A DNA stretch of 64,000 bases from Pseudomonadota bacterium (GTDB lineage: Bacteria > Pseudomonadota > Gammaproteobacteria > Xanthomonadales > Xanthomonadaceae). The notes beneath the pieces were generated by a model. It was not told the origin of the DNA and ran no database searches. It saw only the letters and a program-made list of their open reading frames with translations. The stretch spans positions 1 to 64,000 of the forward strand of contig JAFEBW010000039.1 in the NCBI GenBank assembly GCA_018242445.1. The letters are read 5' to 3'. This document shows positions 22,630 through 30,918 of this stretch, piece by piece (the stretch's first letter is position 1; each line of letters begins with the position of its first letter). The position numbers and the translations under genes are program-made.

Positions 22630-23718
22630 TCAGGCCTCGAAGAAGCGCACCCGCCGCGTGATCGAACAGGTCAGGTCGTAGGCGATCGTGCCGGCTGCCG
22701 CCGCGATTTCCTCCACCGGCAACTGCGGACCCCACAGCACCACCGGGTCGCCGACGCGCGCATCGGGCGCGTTGCGCAGATCCAGCGTCATCAAATCCAT
22801 CGACACCCGCCCGACGATGGGCACGCGCACGTCGCCGCCGTGGGCGCGGCGCAGCACGACCGGCGTGCCTGACGGCACGCTGCGCGGATAACCATCGCCG
22901 TAGCCGATCGCGGCCACGCCGACGTCCATGTCCTCGGGGCAGGTCCAGGTGGCCGAATAACCGATGCTCTCGCCCTTGGCTGTGCGGTTGATCGCGATCA
23001 GGCGCGTGGCGAGCGTCATCGCCGCTTGCAGTCCGAAATCCGCGCCGGTCTTGCCGGGCACCACCGACAGGCCGTACAGCGCGCCGCCGGCGCGCACCCA
23101 GTCGCGGTGCGCGCTCGGCCAGCCGAGCACGGCGGCGGAATTGGCCAGCGAGCAGGCCTCGCCCGCCATTCCATCGACGGCGTCGAAGGCGGCGATCTGC
23201 GCCGGCGTCTGCGCGCCGTCGAAATCGTCCGAGCTGGCGAAGTGGCTCATCAGCAGCACCTCGCGCACCTGCGGCAGCGCCTGCAGGCGCGCCCGCAACT
23301 CGGCCGCACGCGCGGGCGGGAAGCCGAGCCGGTGCATGCCGGTGTCGAGCTTGAGCCATACCCGCACGGGCGTGCGCGCCGGGTCGGCCTCCAGCAGCGC
23401 CAACTGGCTGTCGTGGTGGATCACGATGTCCACGTCCAGCCCGCGCAGCAGCGGCAGGTCGGCCGGGTCGTCGAGGCCGGAAAGCAGCACGATGCGGTTG
23501 GACAAGCCGGCGGCGCGGATGCGCTCGGCATCGGCGAACGCCGCCACGCCGAAGGCGTCGGCGCCGGCCAGCGCGCGCACCACGCGCTCCAGCCCATGCC
23601 CGTAGCCATCGGCCTTGACCACCGCCATCACCCGGCTGCGCGGCGCCAGTGTGCGCACCCGTGCGAGGTTATGGCGCAGGGCGTCGATGTGGATGGTGGC
23701 GGAAGTGGGGCGGGCCAT
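22630..23718 (-). CDS. alr: Alanine racemase
   Basis: PLP-dependent enzyme making D-alanine for peptidoglycan. The 362-residue product shows PLP-lysine K35 in AVVKADGYGHG, the catalytic tyrosine Y254 in SIGYSATW, IGYGDGYPR, GRVSMDLMTLDL, and a C-terminal TCSITRRVRFFEA. The ATG at 23718 is chosen by family alignment; the frame happens to stay open far upstream across dnaB, which is a codon-bias artefact. It follows dnaB by 14 bp, the usual dnaB-alr order. Confidence 0.97.
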   Translation of the reverse strand: MARPTSATIHIDALRHNLARVRTLAPRSRVMAVVKADGYGHGLERVVRALAGADAFGVAAFADAERIRAAGLSNRIVLLSGLDDPADLPLLRGLDVDIVIHHDSQLALLEADPARTPVRVWLKLDTGMHRLGFPPARAAELRARLQALPQVREVLLMSHFASSDDFDGAQTPAQIAAFDAVDGMAGEACSLANSAAVLGWPSAHRDWVRAGGALYGLSVVPGKTGADFGLQAAMTLATRLIAINRTAKGESIGYSATWTCPEDMDVGVAAIGYGDGYPRSVPSGTPVVLRRAHGGDVRVPIVGRVSMDLMTLDLRNAPDARVGDPVVLWGPQLPVEEIAAAAGTIAYDLTCSITRRVRFFEA

Positions 23719-23732
23719 GCGCGGGTCGCGGC

Positions 23733-25145
23733 TTACTCGTAGTGGCCGTACTGGTCGTGCGCGAGGTTCTCGAACTTGGTGTACTCGCCGAAGAAGCGCA
23801 GCTTCACCGCGCCGGTCGGGCCGTTGCGCTGCTTGGCGATGATGATTTCCGCGAGGCCCTTGTTGTCGGTCTTGTCCTTGTTGTAGACCTCGTCGCGGTA
23901 AATGAACATGATCAGGTCGGCGTCCTGCTCGATGCCGCCGGATTCGCGCAGGTCGGACATCACCGGCCGCTTGTCGGTGCGCGATTCGAGGCTGCGGTTG
24001 AGCTGCGAGAGCGCGACCACCGGCACCTTCAACTCCTTGGCCAGCCCCTTGAGGCTGCGCGAGATCTCGGCGATCTCGGTGGCGCGGTTCTCCTGCGTGC
24101 CCTGCACCTGCATCAGCTGCAGGTAGTCCACCACGATCAGGCCCAGGTCGTGGTCGCGCTTGAGCCGGCGCGCGCGACCGCGCAATTCCACCGGGCTCAG
24201 ACCGGGCTTGTCGTCGATGAAGATCTTGACCTCCGAAAGCATGCGGATCGCGCTGTTCACCCGCGACCAATCCTCGTCTTCGAGGTTGCCGGTACGCAGG
24301 CGCTGCGCGTTGACGCGGCCCATCGAGGAAATCAGGCGGAAGGCCAGTTGCGAGGCCGACATTTCCATCGAGAAGATCGCCACCGCCTTCTTGGTCTTCA
24401 GCGCCGCGTACTCGGCCATGTTCACGGCCAGCGTGGTCTTGCCCATCGACGGGCGCGCGGCGAGGATGATGAGGTCGGTGGGTTGCAGGCCGGCGGTCAT
24501 CTCGTCGAGCTCGCCGAAACCCGTCGGCAGGCCGGTGACGCTGCCGGGGTTCTCGGCGCGCTCCTGCAGCACCTGGAAGGCTTCCAGCATCGCGTCGCGC
24601 AAGGTGACGTGATCCTTGCGCCCGCGGTCGCCGAGTTCGGCGATCTTGAACACGCGCTCCTCGGCGCGATCGAGCACGCTGCGGATCGACTCCTGCCCCG
24701 GCTGGAAGCCATCGTTGACGATCTGCGTGCCCGCTTCGATCAGACGCCGCAGCATCGCTTTCTCGCGCACGATCTCGGCATACGCGGCGATGTTGGCGGC
24801 CGACGGCGTGGTGCTCGCCAATTCGATCAGGTAAGCGCTGCCGCCGATCTGTTCGGCGCTGCCATCGGCGTCGAACCATTCGCCGAGCGTGACCACGTCG
24901 AAAGGCCGGTTCTTCTTCGACAGGCCCATGATGGCTTCGTAGATCAGGCGGTGGTCGCGCCGATAGAAATCCTCGCCATCGAGCATGTCGGCGACGCGAT
25001 CGAGCGCGTCGGGGGCCAGCATCAGGCCGCCGATCACCGCCTGCTCGGCCTCCACCGAGTGCGGCGGCACGCGCAGGGATTCGATGCGGCTGTCGGATGG
25101 CGCAAACGTGCGCTCGTCGGCGCGCAGGCCCGGACGCGAAGGCAT
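23733..25145 (-). CDS. dnaB: Replicative DNA helicase DnaB
   Basis: Hexameric 5'-3' fork helicase, 470 residues. The N-terminal collar starts with LRVPPHSVEAEQAVIGGLML. The RecA-like core has Walker A in ARPSMGKTTLAVNMAEY, FSMEMSASQLAFR, Walker B LGLIVVDYLQLM and the motif LSQLNRSLESR. Full length, no intein. The ATG at 25145 (MPSRPGLRADERTF) fits the family; starts further up lack conservation. It is separated from rplI by a strong terminator, so it probably has its own promoter. Confidence 0.97.
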   Translation of the reverse strand: MPSRPGLRADERTFAPSDSRIESLRVPPHSVEAEQAVIGGLMLAPDALDRVADMLDGEDFYRRDHRLIYEAIMGLSKKNRPFDVVTLGEWFDADGSAEQIGGSAYLIELASTTPSAANIAAYAEIVREKAMLRRLIEAGTQIVNDGFQPGQESIRSVLDRAEERVFKIAELGDRGRKDHVTLRDAMLEAFQVLQERAENPGSVTGLPTGFGELDEMTAGLQPTDLIILAARPSMGKTTLAVNMAEYAALKTKKAVAIFSMEMSASQLAFRLISSMGRVNAQRLRTGNLEDEDWSRVNSAIRMLSEVKIFIDDKPGLSPVELRGRARRLKRDHDLGLIVVDYLQLMQVQGTQENRATEIAEISRSLKGLAKELKVPVVALSQLNRSLESRTDKRPVMSDLRESGGIEQDADLIMFIYRDEVYNKDKTDNKGLAEIIIAKQRNGPTGAVKLRFFGEYTKFENLAHDQYGHYE

Positions 25146-25297
25146 GGAAGGCGGTTCCTGATCGGTGGCGTAACGAGGTGCGATCATAGGCCCGGAGTGC
25201 GTCGATGCGTTGCAGACAACTCTGGGGATAACCGGTGGACATCTCACCGACTGAGACGCGAGACCGCGAACGTCTGCTTTCATTCAGCCCGCACAAA

Positions 25298-25327
25298 CGA
25301 TGACGGGCGCCGCAGCGCCCGTCATCG
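25298..25327 (-). terminator. Intrinsic terminator after rplI
   Basis: 13-bp perfect stem CGATGACGGGCGC / GCGCCCGTCATCG with a CGCA loop, followed on the minus strand by TTTGTG. It closes the rpsF-rpsR-rplI operon. Confidence 0.85.
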
Positions 25328-25351
25328 ACAGCATCCGGCGCGTGCAGCCGA

Positions 25352-25801
25352 TCAGGCTTCCGCGACCACCGTGACCTTGACGACCGTGGCCACGTCCGCG
25401 TGCAGGTGCACGTGGATGTCGAACTCGCCCATGCGGCGGATCGGGCCTTCGCCCATCACCACTTCCGACTTGGTCAGCGGGAAACCGGCGGCGGTGAAGG
25501 CCTCGGCGATGTCGCGCGGGCCGACCGAGCCGTACAGCTTGCCTTCGGTGGAGGCATTGGCCTTGACCGTCACCGCGGCACCTTCCAGCTTGGCGCGGCG
25601 CTCTTCGGCGGCAGCGTGGATTGCGCTCGCCTTCGCCTCGTAATCGGCGCGCTTGGCCTCGAACTCGGCGACGTTCTTCTCGGTCGCCGGCACGGCCTTG
25701 CCGTAGGGGATCAGGTAATTGCGGCCGTAGCCCGGCTTGACCTTGACCTTGTCGCCCAGGCCACCGAGGTTCACGACTTTCTGCAGCAGGATCAGTTCCA
25801 T
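25352..25801 (-). CDS. rplI: 50S ribosomal protein L9
   Basis: Two-domain L9 of 149 residues: [20 protein letters not shown] then [16 protein letters not shown], a long connecting helix (about 42-75) and a C-terminal domain with [20 protein letters not shown]. Length is standard. Last gene of the rpsF-rpsR-rplI operon; a 147-bp gap with a REP-like hairpin separates it from rpsR. Confidence 0.98.
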   Translation of the reverse strand: MELILLQKVVNLGGLGDKVKVKPGYGRNYLIPYGKAVPATEKNVAEFEAKRADYEAKASAIHAAAEERRAKLEGAAVTVKANASTEGKLYGSVGPRDIAEAFTAAGFPLTKSEVVMGEGPIRRMGEFDIHVHLHADVATVVKVTVVAEA

Positions 25802-25912
25802 TGCATGTTCTCCGTCTTCGTTAGCAGGCCGATGCCCGCAACGTGTTGGCTGTCCGATGACAGGTGGTATGTGCCGCAACAGCCTGAAGGCCTGCGGTGC
25901 CGCTTGTTCAGC

Positions 25913-25942
25913 CCCTCATCCCCGCCTTCGCGGGGATGAGGG
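25913..25942. repeat. REP-like hairpin between rpsR and rplI
   Basis: 13-bp perfect stem CCCTCATCCCCGC / GCGGGGATGAGGG with a CTTC loop. It shares the TCATCCCCGC...GCGGGGAT core with the repeats downstream of metG. It may attenuate transcription into rplI or protect the upstream mRNA. Confidence 0.85.
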
Positions 25943-25948
25943 CAATAA

Positions 25949-26233
25949 TCAACTGCTGTGGCTGTCGCAGTACGGGATCAACGACAGGAAGCGCGCGCGC
26001 TTGACCGCATTCTGCAACTGGCGCTGGTAACGCGACTTGGTGCCGGTGATGCGGCTGGGCACGATCTTGCCGGTTTCGGTCAGGTACTGGCGCAGGGTGT
26101 TGAGATCCTTGTAGTCGATCTCGGTAATGCCCTCGGCGGTGAACTTGCAGAACTTGCGGCGGCGGAAAAACTTCGACGCACCGCCGGCAGCGCCGGTCTT
26201 CGGCTTGCCTTTGGTCTTGGATTTGGGCTTCAT
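25949..26233 (-). CDS. rpsR: 30S ribosomal protein S18
   Basis: S18 core [60 protein letters not shown] and [14 protein letters not shown]. The product is 94 residues versus the usual 75 or so. The extra N-terminal 20 residues are Lys/Gly-rich ([20 protein letters not shown]). The start at 26233 overlaps the rpsF stop as ATGA, supporting the longer form. No internal start lies near the usual family start. Confidence 0.96.
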   Translation of the reverse strand: MKPKSKTKGKPKTGAAGGASKFFRRRKFCKFTAEGITEIDYKDLNTLRQYLTETGKIVPSRITGTKSRYQRQLQNAVKRARFLSLIPYCDSHSS

Positions 26234-26673
26234 GCCTCGGCTCCCATGCTGGCGGTATCGGTCGACTCGTCACGGCGCGGACGCTCGCTGCGTTCGCTGC
26301 GTTCGCTGCGTTCGCCACGCTCGCCGCGCTCGTTCTTCTCGTCCTTGCTCTTCATGATGAAGGACATTTCGGTGTCGGCGGCGTCGCGGCCGATCACCAG
26401 ATGGCGCAGCACCGCATCGTTGAAGCGGAAGCCATCGACCAACTCGTTGAGCACCTTCTGCCCGCACTCGATGTTCATGAGCACGTAATGGGCCTTGACC
26501 AGGTTGTCGATCGGATAGGCGAGCTGGCGGCGGCCCCAGTCCTCGAGCCGATGCACCTTGCCTGCACCTTCGCCGTTGTCGGCGGTGATGAGCGTCTTGT
26601 AACGCTCGATCATCGCCGGTACCTGCTCGCTCTGGTCCGGGTGGACCATGAACACGACTTCGTAATGACGCAT
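26230..26673 (-). CDS. rpsF: 30S ribosomal protein S6 with a repetitive C-terminal tail
   Basis: S6 fold: [20 protein letters not shown], the GGR-equivalent [27 protein letters not shown] and [13 protein letters not shown]. 147 residues; the tail after 112 is highly charged with repeated Ser-Glu-Arg units encoded by a 9-bp DNA repeat (CTGCGTTCG at 26288, 26297 and 26306 on the plus strand). Tails of this type vary among S6 proteins. First gene of the operon. Confidence 0.97.
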   Translation of the reverse strand: MRHYEVVFMVHPDQSEQVPAMIERYKTLITADNGEGAGKVHRLEDWGRRQLAYPIDNLVKAHYVLMNIECGQKVLNELVDGFRFNDAVLRHLVIGRDAADTEMSFIMKSKDEKNERGERGERSERSERSERPRRDESTDTASMGAEA

Positions 26674-26768
26674 TCGCTGATTTCCTCGTGGATGTCGGCC
26701 TTGCGACCGGGCAGCCCCCCGTCGATGCGGTGGGGCAAGGGTGCACGGACTGCGCCGCGCAGCCGCGC

Positions 26769-26797
26769 ATTATGCAGCACCCAAGCTCCCGGAACAA
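26769..26797 (-). promoter_or_regulatory. Candidate promoter of rpsF-rpsR-rplI
   Basis: On the minus strand TTGTTC (26797-26792), 17-bp spacer, CATAAT (26774-26769), 95 bp before the rpsF start. The leader could hold an S6:S18 autoregulatory site, but I cannot identify one. The rest of 26674-27001 holds no gene. Confidence 0.45.
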
Positions 26798-26930
26798 GCT
26801 GCTGCTGCCCTGCCCATGATCGGGTCGGGCGGCCATCGAGCCGCCTGGAAGCAGCGGCGCGCCGAAACCCATCGGCACCGAGTATGGCGGATGGCGACCA
26901 CTTGCAGTGGCAAGATGATGTTCTGCACAT

Positions 26931-26952
26931 CATAATACAGACCCCACATGTG
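26931..26952 (+). promoter_or_regulatory. Candidate promoter/operator of the XRE gene
   Basis: A CATAAT -10-like box at 26931-26936 in an AT-rich pocket, followed by the palindrome CACATGTG at 26945-26952. The -35 match is poor, so the promoter may need an activator or be weak. Confidence 0.3.
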
Positions 26953-27001
26953 AATATGCTATTTTGAGCTTGCAGCATCAACCACTCGGGATTTCACCAC
27001 C

Positions 27002-27256
27002 ATGATCTCCTCCTCCCAAATGCGCGCCGCACGCGCCCTGCTCGGCATCGACCAGCGCCAGCTCGCGAAACTCGCCGGCGTCTCCCTGCCCACCGTGCAG
27101 CGCATGGAGGCCAGCCGCGGCACCGTGCGCGGGGTGGTGGGCACGCTGATGAAGGTGGTCACGGCGATCGAGGCGGCCGGGGTCGAACTGATCGGCAACG
27201 AGCAGCCCAGCCGTGGCCATGGCCGCGGGGTGCGGTTGAAGGAGACGGGGGCGTGA
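27002..27256 (+). CDS. Small XRE-family helix-turn-helix regulator
   Basis: An 84-residue protein with an HTH of the Cro/C1 type at about 7-40 (AARALLGIDQRQLAKLAGVS, LPTVQRMEAS). The tail AIEAAGVELIGNEQPSRGHG then RGVRLKE is typical of a widespread family of single-domain XRE proteins (GGGPGVRL-type ending). It lies 49 bp upstream of and on the same strand as the Hyf/Ehr-like operon, so it could be co-transcribed with or regulate it. That link is positional only. Confidence 0.8.
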   Translation: MISSSQMRAARALLGIDQRQLAKLAGVSLPTVQRMEASRGTVRGVVGTLMKVVTAIEAAGVELIGNEQPSRGHGRGVRLKETGA

Positions 27257-27305
27257 GCGCGCGCAGCGCCACTTGGATGATTGGCGATACGACGGCCACG
27301 GGCTG

Positions 27306-29303
27306 ATGGCGCTGAACCTGCTGCCTGCGGCGCTCGCGGTGGCCGGCGGCTGGATCGGGATCGGCCTGCTCGGCCTGTTGCGCCCGCGCAGCGTGGCCTT
27401 CACCGGGCGCTTTTTGTTCTCGCTGGGGACGCTGGGCAGCCTCGCCCTGCTGGCGATCGGCGTGCTCGCGCTGGACGCTCCGGCGCAGGCATGGGTGGCG
27501 CCGATCGGGTTGCCGGAGCTGCCTTTCCACCTGCGCCTGGATCCGCTCGCGGGGATCTTCCTCGCCCTGATCGGGCTGGCCTCCACCGGCATCTCGCTGT
27601 ATTCGGCCGGTTATTTCCGCGCCGGCGAGGGCACCGCGCCGGGGCTGATGTGCCTGCAGTACCACGTCTTCCTCGCCAGCATGGCGCTGGTGGTGCTGGC
27701 CGACGATGCCTACGCCTTCATGGTGGCCTGGGAAACCATGGCGCTGGCCTCGTACTTCCTCGTCACCACCCAGCACCGGGTGCCGGAGATCCGCAGCGCC
27801 GGCCTGCTCTACCTGCTGCTGGCGCATCTGGGCGCACTGGCCATCCTGCTGAGCTTCGGCGTGCTGCAGGGCGGCTCCTGGCAGTTCACCTTCGATGCGA
27901 TGCGTGCGGCAGCGCTGACGCCCACTCAGGCCAGCGTGGCCTTCGCGCTGGCACTGCTGGGTTTTGGCGCCAAGGCCGGGCTGGTGCCACTGCACGTGTG
28001 GCTGCCGGAGGCGCATCCGGCCGCGCCCTCGCCGGTGTCGGCGCTGATGAGCGGGGTGATGCTCAAGATCGCCATCTACGGGCTGCTGCGGGTGTGCTTC
28101 GACCTGCTGCACGCGCCGCGGTGGTGGTGGGGCGCGGGCATGCTGGTGAGCGGTGGGTTCACCGCGTTGTTCGGGGCGATCTTCGCCGCAGTGCAGATCG
28201 ACATGAAGCGCCTGCTGGCGTATTCGTCGATCGAGAACATCGGCATCGTCATCACCGGCCTTGGCTTGACGGTCATGTTCCGCGGGCTGGGCATGGACGT
28301 GCAGGCGGCGCTGGCGCTGGCGGCGACCTTGTACCACTGCCTGAACCATGCGTTGTTCAAGAGCCTGCTGTTCCTTGCCACCGGCTCGGTGCTGCATGCC
28401 ACCGGACAGCGCAACCTCGGCAAGCTCGGCGGGCTGATCCACAAGATGCCGTGGGTGGCGTGGCTGGCGCTGCTGGGCACGCTGGCGATGGCCGGGCTGC
28501 CGCCGCTCAACGGTTTCGTCTCCGAATGGCTATTGTTGCAGGCCTACCTGTACACGCCCGCGCTGCCGCATGCCATCGTCAACATGCTCGCGCCATTGGG
28601 TGCTGCGGCGCTGGCGCTGGCGATCGCGCTGGCGGCCTACGTGATGGTGAAGTTCTACGGGGTGATCTTCCTCGGCCAGCCACGCGAGGCCGATCTGGCC
28701 AAGGCCCACGATGCCGGCTGGCTGGAGCGCCTGGGCCTGCTCTGGCTGGGACTGGGCTGCATCGCGCTGGGGCTGGCGCCGGTACTGGTCCTGCACGGGC
28801 TGGATGCGGTCAACCAGATGCTGCTCGGCACCCGCTTGCACGATGCGGTTACGCAAGCCTGGCTGCTGGCACCCATCGCCGCCACCCGCGCCGCCTACAG
28901 CCCGGCCGCCTTCGCCATCGGCATCGCCGCCGCGCTGGCGCTGACTTACCTGGCGGTGCGCCTGTTCTATCACGGCCGCGTGCGGCTGGCGGAGCGCTGG
29001 AACTGCGGCTACCCGGCGCTGACCCCGCGCATGCAGGATTCCGCCGAAGGCTTCGGCCAGCCGATCCGGCGCGTGTTTCGCCCGTTCTTCCAGATCGAGC
29101 GGCAGGATCCGGATTCCTTCGACCCGACACCGCGCTACGAGCTCGACCTCGTGGACAAGTGGTGGAACTGGCTGTACCTGCCCATCATCCGCGCAGTGCA
29201 GGCCATCGGGCGCGGGGTCGGTGCGCTCCAGCAAGGGCGGATTTCGACCTACCTGCTCTACAGCTTCGCCACCTTGTTGCTGCTGCTGGTGTGGCTGGCA
29301 TGA
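27306..29303 (+). CDS. hyfB: Hydrogenase-4 subunit B-like (NuoL/Mrp antiporter-type) membrane protein
   Basis: A 665-residue polytopic protein matching HyfB (E. coli about 670). It has the proton-channel core of the antiporter family: VAWETMALASYFLVTTQ (key Glu), FGAKAGLVPLHVWLPEAHPA, SPVSALMSGVMLKIAIYG, DMKRLLAYSSIENIGIV and HALFKSLLFLATG (Lys). The C-terminal Hyf-specific tail is ERWNCGYP...RMQDSAEGFGQPIRRVFRPF. It should pump protons or sodium in the membrane arm. The ATG at 27306 is preferred over a TTG 11 codons upstream. First gene of six; the stop overlaps hyfC (ATGA). Confidence 0.9.
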   Translation: MALNLLPAALAVAGGWIGIGLLGLLRPRSVAFTGRFLFSLGTLGSLALLAIGVLALDAPAQAWVAPIGLPELPFHLRLDPLAGIFLALIGLASTGISLYSAGYFRAGEGTAPGLMCLQYHVFLASMALVVLADDAYAFMVAWETMALASYFLVTTQHRVPEIRSAGLLYLLLAHLGALAILLSFGVLQGGSWQFTFDAMRAAALTPTQASVAFALALLGFGAKAGLVPLHVWLPEAHPAAPSPVSALMSGVMLKIAIYGLLRVCFDLLHAPRWWWGAGMLVSGGFTALFGAIFAAVQIDMKRLLAYSSIENIGIVITGLGLTVMFRGLGMDVQAALALAATLYHCLNHALFKSLLFLATGSVLHATGQRNLGKLGGLIHKMPWVAWLALLGTLAMAGLPPLNGFVSEWLLLQAYLYTPALPHAIVNMLAPLGAAALALAIALAAYVMVKFYGVIFLGQPREADLAKAHDAGWLERLGLLWLGLGCIALGLAPVLVLHGLDAVNQMLLGTRLHDAVTQAWLLAPIAATRAAYSPAAFAIGIAAALALTYLAVRLFYHGRVRLAERWNCGYPALTPRMQDSAEGFGQPIRRVFRPFFQIERQDPDSFDPTPRYELDLVDKWWNWLYLPIIRAVQAIGRGVGALQQGRISTYLLYSFATLLLLLVWLA

Positions 29304-30250
29304 GCGCGCAGGCGCTGGCGATGAACCTGCTGGCCGCCGCCATGGCCATCGCGGCGGCGCCGCTGCTGCTGGGCTGGGTCAACCTCTGCCGCGCGCGCCT
29401 GCAAAACCGCCACGGCGCCGGCGTGCTGCAACCCTACCGCACCTTGCGCAAGCTGCTGCACAAGGATGCGGTGGTCGCCCGCGATGCCTCGCCCTTGTTC
29501 CGCGCCGCACCCTACGTGCAATTCGCGGCGATGGCGCTGGCCGCGGCGATCATTCCCGCCTTCGATGCCGCCGCGCCGCTGGCGGTGGCCGCCGACACCA
29601 TCGCGCTGGTCGGCGTGTTCGCGATCACCCGGGTGATGGCCGCGCTGGCAGGGATGGATCTGGGCACCGCCTTCGGCACCCTGGGCGCACGCCGCGAGAT
29701 GCTGATCGGCTTTCTCGCCGAACCGGCGCTGCTGATGGTGCTGCTCACCGCCTCGATGATTTCCGGCAGCACGCAACTGCCCACCATCATCGCCACCCTG
29801 GGGCACTCGCAGCTGGTGATCTATCCCAGCCTGGCCTTCGCCGCGACCGCGTTCGTGATGGTGCTGCTGGCCGAGAACGCCCGCATCCCGATCGACAACC
29901 CGACCACCCACCTCGAGCTGACCATGATCCACGAGGCCATGGTGCTGGAGTATTCGGCCCGCCATCTGGCCCTACTCGAATGGACGCGCGCGCTCAAGCT
30001 GCTCAACTACATCGCCATCGGCATCGCCTTGTTCCTGCCCTGGGGCATGGCCAGGCTGGATGCCGATCCGCTGGATATCGCCGGCGGCTGGTTGCTCACC
30101 GTGGCCAAGCTGGGCGCGGCCGGCGTCGGGCTGGCGCTGATCGAAACGCTCAGCGCCAAGCTGCGCATCTTCCGCGCCCCGGAGTTCCTCGCCACCGCCT
30201 TTCTGCTGGCGGTGCTCGGGCTGCTGGTCCACCTGCTGCTGGAGGGCTGA
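29300..30250 (+). CDS. hyfC: Hydrogenase-4 subunit C-like (NuoH-type) membrane protein
   Basis: 316 residues, about eight transmembrane helices, homologous to HyfC/HycD and NuoH, the subunit coupling the hydrophilic arm to the membrane. Landmarks are GVLQPYRTLRKLLHKD, TAFGTLGARREMLIGFLAEP and the conserved acidic loop LLAENARIPIDNPTTHLELT, MIHEAMVLEYSA. Length equals E. coli HyfC. Overlaps hyfB by 4 bp and precedes hyfE by 3 bp. Confidence 0.92.
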   Translation: MSAQALAMNLLAAAMAIAAAPLLLGWVNLCRARLQNRHGAGVLQPYRTLRKLLHKDAVVARDASPLFRAAPYVQFAAMALAAAIIPAFDAAAPLAVAADTIALVGVFAITRVMAALAGMDLGTAFGTLGARREMLIGFLAEPALLMVLLTASMISGSTQLPTIIATLGHSQLVIYPSLAFAATAFVMVLLAENARIPIDNPTTHLELTMIHEAMVLEYSARHLALLEWTRALKLLNYIAIGIALFLPWGMARLDADPLDIAGGWLLTVAKLGAAGVGLALIETLSAKLRIFRAPEFLATAFLLAVLGLLVHLLLEG

Positions 30251-30253
30251 ACG

Positions 30254-30916
30254 ATGGCTCCCTTGGCCTCGCAACTGATCAACCTGTGCGCCGCGTTGAT
30301 GCTGTTGATGTCCTTCGCGATGCTCTCGCAGCGGCGCATCGTCTCGTTGGTCAACCTGTTCGCACTGCAGGGCGCGGCACTCACCGCCTCCACTTTCGTG
30401 GTGGCCTGGAGTTCGGGCCAGCAACACCTGTATTTCTCGGCGGCGCTGTCGGTCCTGCTCAAGGTGGGGTTGCTGCCGTGGATCCTGCACCGGCTGGTCG
30501 AGCGCTTGGAGGTGCGCTGGGATCCCGAGCCCCTGCTCAACATCCCGATGACGATGCTGATCGGCATCGTGCTGGTGGTGTTCGCCTTCGGGCTGGCGCA
30601 ACCCATCGCGCTGCTGGCCACCACGGTGGCGCGTGGCACCCTGGGCATCGCGCTGGCGGTGGTGCTGCTGTCGTTTTTGATGATGATCACCCGCAGCAAG
30701 GCGATCTCGCAGGTGGTCGGCTTCCTGGCGATGGAGAACGGCCTGTTCTTCGCCGCCACCGCGGCGACCTACGGCATGCCGATGGTGGTCGAGCTGGGCG
30801 TGGCGCTGGACGTGCTGATCGGCATGGTCATCCTCGGCGTGTTCTTCTTCCAGATCCGCGAGCAGTTCGACAGCCTCGACCTGCTGCACATGGAACGGCT
30901 CAAGGAGGAGGACTGA
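30254..30916 (+). CDS. hyfE: Hydrogenase-4 subunit E-like membrane protein
   Basis: 220 residues with about seven hydrophobic segments, matching HyfE (216 residues in E. coli), whose N-terminal part is NuoK-like. Features: LMSFAMLSQRRIVSLVNLFA, LKVGLLPWILHRLVERL, SKAISQVVGFLAMENGLFFA (conserved Glu) and a C-terminal VFFFQIREQFDSLDLLHMERL. It links the antiporter subunits to HyfC. Tight spacing in the operon. Confidence 0.9.
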   Translation: MAPLASQLINLCAALMLLMSFAMLSQRRIVSLVNLFALQGAALTASTFVVAWSSGQQHLYFSAALSVLLKVGLLPWILHRLVERLEVRWDPEPLLNIPMTMLIGIVLVVFAFGLAQPIALLATTVARGTLGIALAVVLLSFLMMITRSKAISQVVGFLAMENGLFFAATAATYGMPMVVELGVALDVLIGMVILGVFFFQIREQFDSLDLLHMERLKEED

Positions 30917-30918
30917 GC

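Noticed and set aside
22630..25296. An 888-codon frame joining alr to the DNA of dnaB
   Set aside because: The upstream 526 codons are an out-of-frame reading of dnaB; alr starts at 23718 by homology.
27306..29303. DAB-type inorganic carbon pump (HyfB-like plus DUF2309)
   Set aside because: No DUF2309 protein is encoded; the full set of HyfC, E, F, G and I points to a complex-I-like assembly.
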